NCBI RefSeq assembly: GCF_004364245.1
Contig: NZ_SOAV01000013.1
Coordinates: 186,001 to 250,000 of the forward strand
From: Streptomyces sp. BK208
GTDB lineage: Bacteria; Actinomycetota; Actinomycetes; Streptomycetales; Streptomycetaceae
Length of the DNA stretch: 64,000 bases
Direction: 5' to 3'
Positions 52,845 to 62,560 of the stretch are shown here, piece by piece. The notes under the pieces were generated by a model. That model searched no databases and was not told the origin of the DNA. It saw only the letters and a list, made by a program, of their open reading frames with translations. Positions within the stretch are counted from its first letter, which is position 1. Each line of letters starts with the position of its first letter. Both the position numbers and the translations under genes were made by a program.

Positions 52845-53180
52845 GGATGCCGCGGTCGTTGCGCAGGGCCTGGAGGAGCCAGGGGTGCACCGGGATCAGG
52901 TTCGGCACCACCTGCCAGCCGTTGACGATCCACACCAGCCGCCAGTGCCGGTCCACCCTCGGATCGTGTACCTCTTCGAACTCCTGGACCATCCAGCCCC
53001 GGAAGCCAGTGTCAGGGGTGCGCGCGGACACCTCGGCGAAGCGATGCACAAGGTCGTCGATGACGGGTGCGGCCCGGCCGCTGAACGGGCCGATTCCCGA
53101 CTCCAGGGCCGCGGGCACCGTCTGACGGGTGGCCTCCATCAGTTCCTCGCCCGCTTCGCTCTCGACGGCGAGGGGACGCC
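52845..53180 (-). pseudogene. C-terminal remnant of a MerR-type regulator
   Basis: A leftward frame encodes ATRQTVPAALESGIGPFSGR, FAEVSARTPDTGFRGWMVQE and WRLVWIVNGWQVVPNLIPVH PWLLQALR, ending near 52.85 kb. This looks like the effector half of a Streptomyces MerR-family protein; the DNA-binding half is absent. The family call is from remembered pattern only. Confidence 0.35.
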
Positions 53181-53427
53181 CAAACCGCGTGCTCTTCGCC
53201 CGCGTCGCCAGCCCTCCCCCTGACCGCCGTGGCCGAGGCCCATGTGCGACTCGCGCAGGGCGGCCTGCCCGGACGCATCGTCCTCGTGCCGTGAACCGCT
53301 CGCCCGTTGCCGACGGGCTCGGCGGCACGGTGCGCAGGTGCCGCCGATGCGCCTACCCCCGGCGCCCGCGCACCCCCGTCACCCGACCCAACGCACGGCA
53401 ACACCACGAACCACGAAGGAAACCCAC

Positions 53428-53975
53428 ATGATGAACAGCGCTGTCCTCGGCGCCAATGGAGCCATCGGCTCCGCCATCATGCGCGAGGCCCCGCACCGGG
53501 GCCACCGCGTCACCGCGGGCGTCCGCGATCCCGAGAAGGCCGACGAACGGCACGCCGACCTGTCTGTCACCACGGGCGACGTCCTCGACCCGCAGTCGGT
53601 CACCGCTGCGGCGAAGGGGCGGGACGTCGTCGTCAGCACCGTCGTCGGCGGCGGCGCCGGCTCCCTGCGCACCCCGACGGCAAGCAGGTCGGGGGCACCC
53701 CCGACCTGCCCGACTTCCTCCTGCAGATCATGCACGCCCACGGCGACGCCCTCGACCACCACCGCACCGTGACCGACGTCGACTGGAGCAACCTCAGCCC
53801 CGCAGCGACGGTCACTCCCGGCGACCGTACCGGCGTCTATCGGACCGCCCTAGACGACCTCGCCATGGACCAGAACGGTGACCGCACCCTTTCCGTCGAG
53901 GACCACGCCGTCGCCCTCCTCGACGAGATCGAGCAGCCTCGCCACCACCGCCAGCGCTTCACCGTCGGTTACTGA
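53428..53975 (+). pseudogene. Broken NAD(P)H-binding (NmrA/SDR-like) oxidoreductase
   Basis: ATG 53428 opens a good Rossmann start, MMNSAVLGANGAIGSAIMRE, with ADERHADLSVTTGDVLDPQS and VVVSTVVGGGAGSLRTP. The frame then shifts, and the rest continues one frame over: GTPDLPDFLLQIMHAHGDAL, DVDWSNLSPAATVTPGDRTG and the end EQPRHHRQRFTVGY at 53975. About 25 residues between GG and GAGSLRTP also seem deleted compared with relatives. Ribosome binding site AAGGAAA is intact. Confidence 0.75.
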
Positions 53976-54091
53976 CCACCCACACCCCACCCCGGCTCCG
54001 CCGGTAAGGCGCCGATGGCAACCTGGCTGCGACCGGCACGCCGCCTACCGTGCACGAGCTCCGGGGCCACCAGCCCCGCTGCGATTGGGGC

Positions 54092-55237
54092 TTACCGGTA
54101 GTCCAGCTCGGCCAGCCGGCGCGCCAGCTTGTTGCGGACGGCCGGGATCCGTCCTACGCACGGGAGCATCGTGTTGCGGGCGGCTCGTAGAATCGGGTTC
54201 CGGGTGGTGGCGATCTTGGTCATCCGGTCGGTGAACGCGACGACCTCGGCCGCGATCGGCCGTCGCCGGCTCTCGTACTCTTCGACCCGCGCCGCCGCGA
54301 TGGCGCGCCCGAGGGCGACACCGTCCTGGATGCCGGTGTTCATGCCCTGCCCGCCGGCCGGGCTGTGCACATGCGCGGCGTCCCCGGCGAGCAGCAGCCG
54401 GCCCACGCGGTAGGAGTCCGCCACCCGGTGGTGGATGCGGAATCGCGAGGACCAGGTCACCCGGTGCGCCCGCGCCTGGTCCGGCAGGCGTTCGTCGAGC
54501 AGTCGCTGCAAGAACCTCAGTTCCGGCTCCGCCGGGGCCTCGGCGCAGGTGGCGACGATACGGTAGTGGCCGCCGGGCAGCGGGGCGACGACGGTCAGAC
54601 CTGCCGTGCCGAAGGTCAGCGAGACCTCGTTCGGCCCCGGTGCCCAATCCATCTCGACGTCTGCCAGTACGAAGGACTCCTCGTACGCACTGCCGCTGAA
54701 GCCGATGCCGGCCGCCTCGCGCACCGAACTGTGCATGCCGTCGGCACCGACCGCGTAGTCGGCGCGCAGAGTCTGCCCGCCGGTCAAGGTGAGGGTGACA
54801 CCGTCCGCGTCCTGCGCGAGGGACTCGACCTCGTACGGCCGGTGCACATCACCGCCGAGCTCGCGAAGGCGGGCGAGCAGCAGAGCCTCGGTCTTGTACT
54901 GCTCCAGCATCAAGGTGTACGGGTATGCGGTCGGCAGCGCGCCGAAGGGGACGGTGAGCAGTTTCCTGGCTCCGTCGCGGACCGCGAACTCCTCGACCTT
55001 CAGGCCCTCTTCGACCAGCGGGGCGGCCGCACCCAACTCGTCGAGCACCTCGAGGGTGCGGGCGTGGACTACAGCGGCGCGGGAGGTGTTGGCGCCCTCG
55101 GCGAGCCGGTCCAGCAGCACGAAGTCGACGCCCTCGGTGGCGAGGGTGAGCGCGAGGGCCAGGCCCGTGGGACCGGCGCCGACGATGGCCACCCTGGTTC
55201 GGGTGGGGAGAGCGGCGGGCTGTGCGGTGGCGTTCAC
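54092..55237 (-). CDS. FAD-dependent aromatic monooxygenase (PHBH/UbiH-like)
   Basis: A 381-residue class A flavin monooxygenase. The FAD dinucleotide motif VAIVGAGPTGLALALTLATE is near the N-terminus, ADYAVGADGMHSSVREAAGI supplies the DG motif, and RLLLAGDAAHVHSPAGGQGM is the GD motif contacting FAD and NAD(P)H. It probably hydroxylates an aromatic compound; substrate unknown. The GTG start at 55237 follows GGAGG. It is divergent from a TetR regulator across an operator-rich spacer, so expression is probably effector-induced. Confidence 0.88.
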   Translation of the reverse strand: MNATAQPAALPTRTRVAIVGAGPTGLALALTLATEGVDFVLLDRLAEGANTSRAAVVHARTLEVLDELGAAAPLVEEGLKVEEFAVRDGARKLLTVPFGALPTAYPYTLMLEQYKTEALLLARLRELGGDVHRPYEVESLAQDADGVTLTLTGGQTLRADYAVGADGMHSSVREAAGIGFSGSAYEESFVLADVEMDWAPGPNEVSLTFGTAGLTVVAPLPGGHYRIVATCAEAPAEPELRFLQRLLDERLPDQARAHRVTWSSRFRIHHRVADSYRVGRLLLAGDAAHVHSPAGGQGMNTGIQDGVALGRAIAAARVEEYESRRRPIAAEVVAFTDRMTKIATTRNPILRAARNTMLPCVGRIPAVRNKLARRLAELDYR

Positions 55238-55257
55238 GGCATTGCCTCCGATTCCTT

Positions 55258-55346
55258 TGCCAACAGCCGTTGGCAAACAACTGTTGGCATTGAGGATGGA
55301 CCCGCGTCGATGACATGTCAACACCTGTTGGCCTACAGTTGTTGGC
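55258..55346. promoter_or_regulatory. TetR operators with TTGGC half-sites
   Basis: TGCCAACAGCCGTTGGCA (55258-55275) is a perfect dyad with 7-bp arms; GCCTACAGTTGTTGGC (55331-55346) is a weaker dyad ending at the TetR start codon. Extra half-sites AACTGTTGGC and AACACCTGTTGGC lie between. They cover both divergent promoters. Confidence 0.7.
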
Positions 55347-55934
55347 ATGACTGGGAACAGGGAGACAGCACCCGAGAACGAGGGTGCGGCGCGCCGCTCG
55401 AGCCGCACCCGGGCGGCGATCCTGGACGCGGCCAGACGGCGCTTCGCGGAGCAGGGTTACGACCGCACCACCATCCGCGCCGTCGCCGCGGACGCGAACA
55501 TCGACCCGTCGATGGTGATGCGCTACTACGGCAGCAAGGAACGCCTCTTCGAGGCCGCACTCGCCGTCGACCTGCACCTGCCCGACCTCACGGCCGTGCC
55601 GCGCGAACAGCTCCCGCGCACACTGGTCCTGACCTTCCTCGACCGTTGGGAACGGGCCCCGGCGGGCGACACACTGCTACTGCTGCTCCGGTCCGCGGTG
55701 ACGGCCGACCACGCGGCCGCCCGCATGCGGGAAGTCTTCGCGAGCCAGGTGGGCCCGGCGCTCGCCCCAGTCATCGGCCCGCAAGGAGCACCGGCACGGG
55801 CGGCACTGGTTACCTCACAGCTCCTCGGCCTGGCCCTGGGCCGCTACATCCTGCGCATTCCCTCTCTGACACACCCGTCTCCGGAGGAGATCGCGGACCT
55901 GCTCGCTCCGGCCGTCGCGGCAACGCTCGACTGA
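55347..55934 (+). CDS. TetR-family regulator of the divergent monooxygenase
   Basis: A 195-residue TetR protein. The helix-turn-helix reads RAAILDAARRRFAEQGYDRT, IRAVAADANIDPSMVMRYYG and SKERLFEAALAV, and the C-terminal ligand domain follows (LVTSQLLGLALGRYILRIPS). It is classified by sequence with TetR regulators of efflux and aromatic oxygenases. ATG 55347 abuts an operator half-site. It probably represses itself and the monooxygenase; effector unknown. Confidence 0.9.
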   Translation: MTGNRETAPENEGAARRSSRTRAAILDAARRRFAEQGYDRTTIRAVAADANIDPSMVMRYYGSKERLFEAALAVDLHLPDLTAVPREQLPRTLVLTFLDRWERAPAGDTLLLLLRSAVTADHAAARMREVFASQVGPALAPVIGPQGAPARAALVTSQLLGLALGRYILRIPSLTHPSPEEIADLLAPAVAATLD

Positions 55935-56159
55935 CACCGCGACGGCCGTTCTCGACCGTGCGGAGCCGCTGCGGCTGGACCGGCCCGGCGCCAACGGCTG
56001 ACTCGACCGGCCGCGTCGGGCGATCAACGGAGGTCGGGGATTGCGGCCCGTTCCTTCCGCGAAGGCGGGCCCGGACTACGGTGAGCGCCCCGCGAGTTGG
56101 CCACGGGTGCCCCCTGGCGATGCCGAATCAGTCAGTGACGGCGAGAGTCGGTCTCGCCG

Positions 56160-56585
56160 GTGTGGTGGCGTACTGCGGTGGAAGCCCGTTGCGTGCCGTG
56201 GAGCTTCCCGTGGCGGCTGACAGCCTCGGCGCCGGCGGCTCCGGAGCCCTATGCGGACCTCGCCGAGTTGTGGCAGGACCGACGCCCCGAACCCAAGCAG
56301 AGCTTCGAAGTGGACAGCTCCCTGAGCGCTGTGCCGGCGCAGGCGTACTTCTTGTTCCTCGACGGGGACATGGACGACGCCGTGATGGCCCTTGGCTCGG
56401 TCACGGGTGCGCGGCCCGACGTGGCCCGGGGCGCTGTCCCCTGGTTCGGCGAGGCACGCCTTCTCGGCGCGGTGAGTGCCCAGGCTCCGGACGAGGCGTG
56501 CCCGCGGACGTTGGACTACGGCCATGACCCCTCGCCGCGGCGCGCGGGTGGGCGGCCGAGGCGGGCCACCTCCTGGCCGGCGTGA
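56160..56585 (+). CDS. Uncertain hypothetical ORF
   Basis: A 141-codon forward frame. Its middle, PYADLAELWQDRRPEPKQSF, FLFLDGDMDDAVMALGSVTG and ARLLGAVSAQAPDEA, looks protein-like, while both ends look like shifted frames. No ribosome binding site is visible and I recognise no family. It could be a remnant. The stretches 55935-56159 and 56586-56829 around it are empty. Confidence 0.25.
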   Translation: MWWRTAVEARCVPWSFPWRLTASAPAAPEPYADLAELWQDRRPEPKQSFEVDSSLSAVPAQAYFLFLDGDMDDAVMALGSVTGARPDVARGAVPWFGEARLLGAVSAQAPDEACPRTLDYGHDPSPRRAGGRPRRATSWPA

Positions 56586-56829
56586 CCGCTGTGCGGCCCC
56601 GCTGGTACCCGCGCACGCTTGGATTGACACCCCGAGGAGAGTTAAAACAGCCTTCGGGCTGCGTACTCAGGTCGTGACGGCGGCCGGCTCGGGCAAGACC
56701 CCAGGTGCCGCGCAGAGAGCACGCGCTCCGGGCGGGCCGCGTGCTTGTGCCCGGCCCGGCCCGGCATGCCGCAGGCGAGGGCGGTGCTGAAGCGCGGGGA
56801 GCGCTCCAGGTCGGTGACGCGGTACGAGA

Positions 56830-57426
56830 CTAAGAGCGTTCTCGCGCCGCTTCCCCGGCCCGGCGCACCCGGTAGCGGAGATGCGTGACGTCCCGGTCCT
56901 CGAGCCGCCGGACGAGTTCGAGCTCGGTGTGCTCACCACCGAGGTGCTCGAACAGTCGCCGGCCGCCTCCGAGGAGGACCGGCACCAGGTGGATCTCCAT
57001 CTCGTCCAGCTGCCCGGCTCCAAGCAGCGCCTGTGCCGCCCCCGCACCGTGCACCATGACGGGCCGGTCCCCGGCGGCGGCGCGCGCCAGCCGGGCGCAC
57101 TCGTCGACGTCGGTGACGAACCGCGCGTGGCCGGGTGGCTCGTCCCCGTCGTCCACGTGGTGGGTGAGGACGAAGATGGGCACGCCGTCGTGGTGGTCGC
57201 CCTGCCAGCGCCGGGCGAGCTCGAAGGTCCGCCGGCCGGAGATCAGCGCGCCGGTCGCCAGCGCCTCGCGGTAGACCTGGCCGCTCGGCCCGTCGGACTC
57301 CCGGTCGTCGAGCCAGTCGAAGAGCCGTCCGCCGTCTCGTCCCAGCTCCTGACCTGGCCGGTCGTCCGGCCCGGCGATGAACCCGTCGAGTGACATCGAC
57401 ATGTACAGCCGAATCGGGTGGGGCAT
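56830..57426 (-). CDS. RibD C-terminal/dihydrofolate reductase-like family protein
   Basis: A 198-residue reductase-fold protein of the RibD-C/DHFR-like group: RLYMSMSLDGFIAGPDD, LATGALISGRRTFELARRWQ and EMEIHLVPVLLGGGRRLFEH. ATG 57426 follows AGGGAG. Members use NADPH; those near regulators or resistance genes are mostly uncharacterised. No riboflavin genes surround it, so a role in vitamin synthesis is unlikely. It stands alone. Confidence 0.87.
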   Translation of the reverse strand: MPHPIRLYMSMSLDGFIAGPDDRPGQELGRDGGRLFDWLDDRESDGPSGQVYREALATGALISGRRTFELARRWQGDHHDGVPIFVLTHHVDDGDEPPGHARFVTDVDECARLARAAAGDRPVMVHGAGAAQALLGAGQLDEMEIHLVPVLLGGGRRLFEHLGGEHTELELVRRLEDRDVTHLRYRVRRAGEAARERS

Positions 57427-57574
57427 CGTGGACTCCCTCGCTTCGCCACGCCTTCGGACCCGCGGCCCCTGCTCGGCCGACGGAGGTGCGTGTGCAAGGG
57501 AGACTGCCGACGACCGGCGAACTCATCGCACCGGCGCGCCGAGGAGGGTGTGACCGAAGATCGCGAGGACTCGC

Positions 57575-58573
57575 TCAGCGCACGAAGACCGCCGTCGCCA
57601 CGGGCACCGCGAGCAGCAGACTGAGCCCGACCAGCGGGAGCCGGTCCAGCCACAGGACGGCGGCGAACTCGCGCAGGGTCGCGGACAGCCAGTACGCGGG
57701 GGAGGTCGGTGCGCCGACGACGTCCACGGGCACGCCGGCGCGGCGGGCCAGCAGGGTGGTGCGGTAGACGTGGAAGCCGCTGGTGACCACCGTGGCCCGG
57801 TGGCCGGGACCGGCGTGTTCCATGAGGGCCCCGCTGAAGCGGAGGTTCTGTCCGGTGTTGACGGAGTGGTCCTCCCGCACGATTCGGTCGCAGGACACTC
57901 CGCGGGCGCGCAGGTAGTCGGCCATGGCGTCCGCCTCGGAGACGACCTCGTCGTCGCCCTGCCCGCCCGAGACGACGAACGTCACAGGATCCGTGCCCGG
58001 TGCGTCGGGCACGTCGACCGCGAGGGCGCGCTCCAGCCTGCGCCGCAGCAACGGACCGGGCCGGTCACCGTCGAGCCCGGCGCCCAGGACGACGACATGG
58101 GTGGTCCCCGGAGGCGGGGTGCTGCGCCCCTGGACGATCACGTACCCGGTGAAGACGAGAAAGAGCAGCGAGAGGTACCCCGCGGCCGCGTTCACCGCGA
58201 CCATGAGCCCACCCGCCGCCTCCCCGCCGACTGTGTGCAGGACGGCGTCGAGGCCGAGCACCGCCAGCACCGCGCAGCCGGCGGCGCCGGTGGCGAGCAA
58301 CGGCTTCTGCGGCCCGTAACGCCGGACCAGGAGGACGGCGTCGACCAGCAGGAGCAGGCCCAGCGCGAGCCCCCCGAGCAGGGCGAGGACGGCGAGCACG
58401 GTGGCGACGGTGTGGTGGCTCTCCGCGCTGCGGGAGGACACACCGAGTCCGGCAGACGTCACCGCGAGGCAGAACAGGACCGCGGTGGAGAACCGGTACG
58501 GCGCCAGCAGGGCATGCACGAGGCCGCCCGCGGCGAACACCGCAGCGGCAAGGTACTCCGGGTACTCCAGCAT
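57575..58573 (-). CDS. YdcF/ElyC family (DUF218) membrane protein
   Basis: A 332-residue protein with an N-terminal membrane half of about five hydrophobic segments (YLAAAVFAAGGLVHALLAPY, VLALLGGLALGLLLLVDAVL, AAAGYLSLLFLVFTGYVIVQ). An extracytoplasmic-type DUF218 domain follows: THVVVLGAGLDGDRPGPLLR, TFVVSGGQGDDEVVSEADAM, HRATVVTSGFHVYRTTLLAR. A final membrane segment closes it. Relatives (ElyC, SanA, YdcF) act at the envelope. I use ATG 58573, which GAGGG precedes closely; GTG codons 9-12 nt upstream are possible. Confidence 0.86.
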   Translation of the reverse strand: MLEYPEYLAAAVFAAGGLVHALLAPYRFSTAVLFCLAVTSAGLGVSSRSAESHHTVATVLAVLALLGGLALGLLLLVDAVLLVRRYGPQKPLLATGAAGCAVLAVLGLDAVLHTVGGEAAGGLMVAVNAAAGYLSLLFLVFTGYVIVQGRSTPPPGTTHVVVLGAGLDGDRPGPLLRRRLERALAVDVPDAPGTDPVTFVVSGGQGDDEVVSEADAMADYLRARGVSCDRIVREDHSVNTGQNLRFSGALMEHAGPGHRATVVTSGFHVYRTTLLARRAGVPVDVVGAPTSPAYWLSATLREFAAVLWLDRLPLVGLSLLLAVPVATAVFVR

Positions 58574-58811
58574 GTCCCTCACCACTCCGCTCTCCCACCC
58601 GCGGGGCCCCTGGACCCGTCCCCGCCCGCCTGTCGCCGCTGCGTTCCCGACCTCGCGCAGCGGGGCGGGCCTGCTGCGGACGGCCAGCCGACATCCTCGC
58701 AGACCGGCCGTGACACGCCGCAGGCGGGCGTGCGTTGCCGCCATCGACGGAGACCGGATTACGCGGGTTACGCCGTTGCCCGGGACCGGCGTACGCCCGG
58801 AACCCGGCTTA

Positions 58812-59627
58812 GAGGTCCTAACAAAGACGCTGGACGTGGCGGTGGGTGATCAGGCAGGTGGCGAGGCCGAGGAATGCTTCGTGGATGTCGTCGCGTCGTT
58901 CCCAGCGGATGCGTAGGCGGCGGAAGCCGTGGAGCCAGGCGATCGTGCGCTCGACGACGTAGCGGAAGGTGCCCAGGCCGGTGCCGTGTGGCTCGCCCCG
59001 TCTGGCGATCACGGGGCGGATCCCGCGCTGCCAGAGCAGGCGGCGGTACTTGTCATGGTCGTAGCCGCGGTCGGCCAGCAACGCGCCGGGGCGACGGCGG
59101 GGTCTGCCGACCTGGCCCGCGACGGCGGGGATCTTGTCGAGGAGCGGCTCGAGTTGGGTGACGTCGTTGCGGTTGCCGCCGGTCAGGGACACCGCGAGCG
59201 CGCTTTTGGGCCCCGTCGGGCAGCCCGCACGTGTGAGGAGTCGATCACCGCCCGTTCCCAGTCCAGCTGGTTCTTCGACCTCAGCTCGTTGAGCAGCAGC
59301 TGGTGGATGTGGTCCCAGACGCCGGCCTCGTTCCAGGCAGCAAGGCGCCGCCAGCAGGTCATGCCCGAGCCGAAGCCAAGTTCTTGCGGCAGGTACTCCC
59401 ACTGGATGCCGGTGTGCAGGACGAAGAGGATCCCGCACAGGGCCTGGCGGTCCGGCACCCGCGGTCTGCCCTCGGCCTTCTTCGGACCCGGCGCTGGCAG
59501 CAACGGCTCGACCAGCGCCCACAGTTCATCTGACACGATCCACGGCCGCGACTGACGGTTTCCCATACCCAGACATACGAACAGAGAGGCCGACAGCCTC
59601 ATGATCAGCAGCTTTTGTTAGAGCCAG
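58812..59627. mobile_element. IS5-family element with TTA target duplication, internally deleted
   Basis: The element lies between direct TTA repeats (58809-58811 and 59628-59630). Its 17-bp ends GAGGTCCTAACAAAGAC and (reverse complement of the right end) CTGGCTCTAACAAAAGC form imperfect inverted repeats, sharing GG and CTAACAAA. At 816 bp it is shorter than expected, because the transposase gene has lost an internal segment. The TNA-type target fits the IS427-like subgroup of IS5. Confidence 0.75.
58818..59602 (-). pseudogene. IS5-family transposase with internal deletion and frameshift
   Basis: Starting from 59602 the frame reads PWIVSDELWALVEPLLPAPG, LGFGSGMTCWRRLAAWNEAG and AVIDSSHVRAARRGPK, then stops shortly after in RSRCP. 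A second frame continues with LAVSLTGGNRNDVTQLEPLL, LLADRGYDHDKYRRLLWQRG and HGFRRLRIRWERRDDIHEAF to a stop at 58818. The segment PVDR...GSKHH normally between them (about 26 residues) is missing, and the deletion also shifts the frame. The DDE catalytic set is therefore not encoded in one chain. Confidence 0.8.
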
Positions 59628-59899
59628 TTACGCCCGTCGCCCGGTCCAGATGCGCCAGGAGCGCAGCGGCTCAGCGACGGCGTAGATGCCCAGCCGGCCG
59701 TCACGGACCTTCCTGTCCAGATCCGACAGGGCGCCGTATGGCGCGGCGGTTCGATGCCTTCGCCGGACTGGTCCAGGTACTGGACGGCCACGAAGGCGAC
59801 GAAGAGACTGTTGCGATGGGGGAGTGGCTCCCGCCGGACGACCGTGTGCAGGAGCGCGGCCGCGCTCCGGAGGGGTCCGGGTCGGATCCCTCCAGCGTC

Positions 59900-60511
59900 G
59901 GTATCCGGGTCTCGTCCCGCAACTGTGTAGCGGACGTAGTTCCTGCTTACTCGGCTGACGCCCGTCGGCGGCGGGGAACAGGGTTATCGGGCAGGGTGAG
60001 CACGCGAACGGACGCCAGAAGGAGTTCAGCAACAAGTCCGGGGCGGTGAATGAAGCATCATCGTCAGGATCTTCCTCGATCGTGGTCAGGTCCCGACGCG
60101 CCGGACAACCTCGCGGGCCGGAAGAGCGAACACGTCCACACCCTGGAACAACACTCGATCCGTTCGGGGCCAGGGCCTTACCAGCTCGATAGCTTCGAGC
60201 ATGTCGCGCATGCAGCGGCTGCTGATCATCAGCCCGCTGGGGCGGAACACGTGTTGTCCTGGCCGGTCGGACTCCGAGATCGCAGAAGGGTCGCGGAGCG
60301 AGTCCAACGCGGTGTTGGCCGCGGGTCGAGTCACACCGGTCCGCAACGGGCCAACGCCGTTCGGTGGGGCGAGGTCGAAGTCCGTGCGGGCATGATCCCA
60401 AGCAGGTCTGTCGGCCAGTGACGTAGGGCCATCCGGTCTCGGTCGGTCACATACCGTGATGCATCCACAGAAGTTGGACCAGAACCAAAACTCATCGACA
60501 AGCGACGTCAC
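59900..60511 (-). pseudogene. Degenerate uncharacterised gene
   Basis: From 60511 leftward a frame contains RPSGLMISSRCMRDMLEAIE and LFQGVDVFALPAREVVRRVG. After a frameshift it continues as DLTTIEEDPDDDASFTAPDL LLNSFWRPFA near 60.0-60.1 kb. The two parts look like one decayed protein of unknown family. Between 59628 and 59900, and from 60512 to 60827, I see no gene. Confidence 0.35.
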
Positions 60512-60827
60512 TACTGCTCGATGAAGCCACCTGCTCCCGCTCGGGCCGGAACGGGCCGCACAGCAGGCTCCTGTGACGAAGCACGATAGCTGTCATCGTC
60601 GGCATCCGCTGGACTGCGACTTCAGTAGGCGAAGGACTCTGGTGTCACCGATGCGGCGCCCTGCCTGGCACAAGCGGCAAGCGAAACAGGGGCGAGGTCA
60701 CCGCGTTCGGCTTCTGGCGAGCAGGGTGCTGAGCGGCGGCCCTCGGCGGTCACGGGCCGTATTTCCCGCGCCGTAAGCGAACCCCGCCTCCTACGATCAC
60801 CTGGTACGACTGCTGGAGGGGCGGGGA

Positions 60828-62249
60828 ATGCTTGAGAACATGGAGGACGGGGTAGCGGCAGCAACGCGGCTCGCGGATGGTGCGCCGCTTCAGAGCACGC
60901 TCGATGTCGCCCACCCCGGTGACTGGCTCGCGCTGGACGCAGCAGTGCGTGAGGTGGCCTGGCATCGCCCGCAGTTCTTGCCGGGATGGGAGCACTCGGC
61001 ACCGCCGCCCGCTGAGCTGACTCACCTCGACGAGTCCCGGCTCGCACTCGCCCTCTGCCACCGCGACGGGCGGATCCGTCAGGAGGCTGTGCTCCAGTCG
61101 GTCCGGTACCCCGGCCTGCTGCCGCTGATCGTGATCCGCTGCACCGACTGGGTCGAACCGGTGCGCGAGCACGCCCGACGGCTGCTCGGTGAGGCCCTGA
61201 ACGTGGGCTCTGCCCTCGACCTCGCGCCGCTCATCCTCCGCGTCGGCCGCCGCGACAGAGGCACCTTCGGCGTCGAGGCGCTCGGTCACATCCTGCGCCA
61301 GGCATCTCCCGGGCAGCTCGCTGTTCTCTTCACTGACCCCGACCGCGTCGTCCGCCGGTTCGCCTACCGGCTGGCCGTCGACGGCCGACTGTTCCGTCCC
61401 GCCGAGCTGGCCCGCGCGGCCGCCCGGGACCAGGACACCGTGGTCCAGGACCTGTGTGCCGCAGCGGCGCTCACGGCTGCGCAGGATGAGGAGGGCTACG
61501 AGGGGGTACTGCCTCCGCTGCTGTCCGCACGCAACCCCCGTGTCCGTTCGGCCGGCGTCACCGCGCTGAGACGGGCAGGGTGCTCGAAGCAGGCGGAGCC
61601 GTTTCTCAGCGATCGTTCCCCGCTCGTGCGTGCTTGTGCCCGCTACGTCGTACGACAGCAGGGTGGCGACCCGGCGGCCTGGTACCGGGAGTGGTGCACG
61701 GCACCCAACGGCCCCGAGTTGCCGCCCGGGGCGGTCATCGGGCTGGCCGAGTGCGGGAACCGCGCGGACGCCGGACTGCTGCGGCCGCTGCTCTCGCACC
61801 CGGCGGCCGGAGTGCGGGCGCGAGCCGTGGCCGGGTTGCGGGCGCTGGACTGCGCGGATGTGAAGCAGATGCGGCCGCTCCTCGACGACCCTGCCGCCGA
61901 GGTCGTCCGCGAGACCGCCACCGCCCTGCTGCCCTCGGCCAAGGAACTGCCCGCCGACTGGCTACTGGAACGCACCAGCTCCCAGCGACCGCGGCATGTC
62001 CGCGTCGGAGCGTTCCGGCTGCTCGACGCGCACGGCGGCATCGTGGCGCTACGGGCGGCGGTCCGTCTGCTCGAGGACCCCGATATGAAGCTGCGCACCT
62101 GGGCCGCGCAATCAGTACAGCGCTGGCATCCGTCCCCGGACGGTCGGCGCGGCGACGCGGAGGTGGGGGAACTGCTCGACCGGTGCCGACATCTCTTCAG
62201 CGACTTCGTACTGCGCAGGCGCAAGTGGGAAGCCAGGCTGGACAGCTGA
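60828..62249 (+). CDS. HEAT-repeat (ALK-like solenoid) protein
   Basis: A 473-residue all-helical repeat protein. Repeats of about 30-35 residues run along it, for example GRIRQEAVLQSVRYPGLLPL, VEPVREHARRLLGEALNVGS, DRVVRRFAYRLAVDGRLFRP, NPRVRSAGVTALRRAGCSKQ, AAGVRARAVAGLRALDCADV and DMKLRTWAAQSVQRWHPSPD. Such solenoids bind proteins or nucleic acids; no enzyme motif is visible. ATG 60828 follows GGAGGGG. It is a single gene in a decayed neighbourhood, so its partner is unknown. Confidence 0.8.
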   Translation: MLENMEDGVAAATRLADGAPLQSTLDVAHPGDWLALDAAVREVAWHRPQFLPGWEHSAPPPAELTHLDESRLALALCHRDGRIRQEAVLQSVRYPGLLPLIVIRCTDWVEPVREHARRLLGEALNVGSALDLAPLILRVGRRDRGTFGVEALGHILRQASPGQLAVLFTDPDRVVRRFAYRLAVDGRLFRPAELARAAARDQDTVVQDLCAAAALTAAQDEEGYEGVLPPLLSARNPRVRSAGVTALRRAGCSKQAEPFLSDRSPLVRACARYVVRQQGGDPAAWYREWCTAPNGPELPPGAVIGLAECGNRADAGLLRPLLSHPAAGVRARAVAGLRALDCADVKQMRPLLDDPAAEVVRETATALLPSAKELPADWLLERTSSQRPRHVRVGAFRLLDAHGGIVALRAAVRLLEDPDMKLRTWAAQSVQRWHPSPDGRRGDAEVGELLDRCRHLFSDFVLRRRKWEARLDS

Positions 62250-62378
62250 GACTGCACCCCCGTCCAGACCTCCGCTCAACACTCGCCGCCCGGTGGCTCA
62301 GACAGCCCGCCTGCCTCGGTGACACCTATCGTGTTCTGGCTCAACGCCCTTCCTGTTGTCTGTTCGGCACCGTGACCT

Positions 62379-62560
62379 GCTACAGCTCGAACCGCAGGTC
62401 GACGATGTCCTTGAGTTCCACTTCGAGGCCGTGGGCGCGGCGGCCGCCGGCGCGGAAGTACACCTCCCCCAACGCCTGGGCCGCGAGTTCGCGGAGGTCG
62501 TCCTCGTCGACCCCGGCTTCCTGGGCCTGGAGGAGGCGGGCGGCGTGTGGGGCGGCAGGG
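62379..62560 (-). pseudogene. C-terminal fragment of an unknown protein
   Basis: A leftward frame with good codon bias reads HAARLLQAQEAGVDEDDLRE LAAQALGEVYFRAGGRRAHG LEVELKDIVDLRFEL and ends at a TAG near 62379. It has no plausible start and loses coding character by 62.57 kb. The parent protein is not recognised. Confidence 0.35.

Noticed and set aside
54365..56527. A 720-codon plus-strand frame crossing the monooxygenase/TetR region
   Set aside because: It runs antisense through the monooxygenase and out of frame through TetR, with no ribosome binding site or domain.
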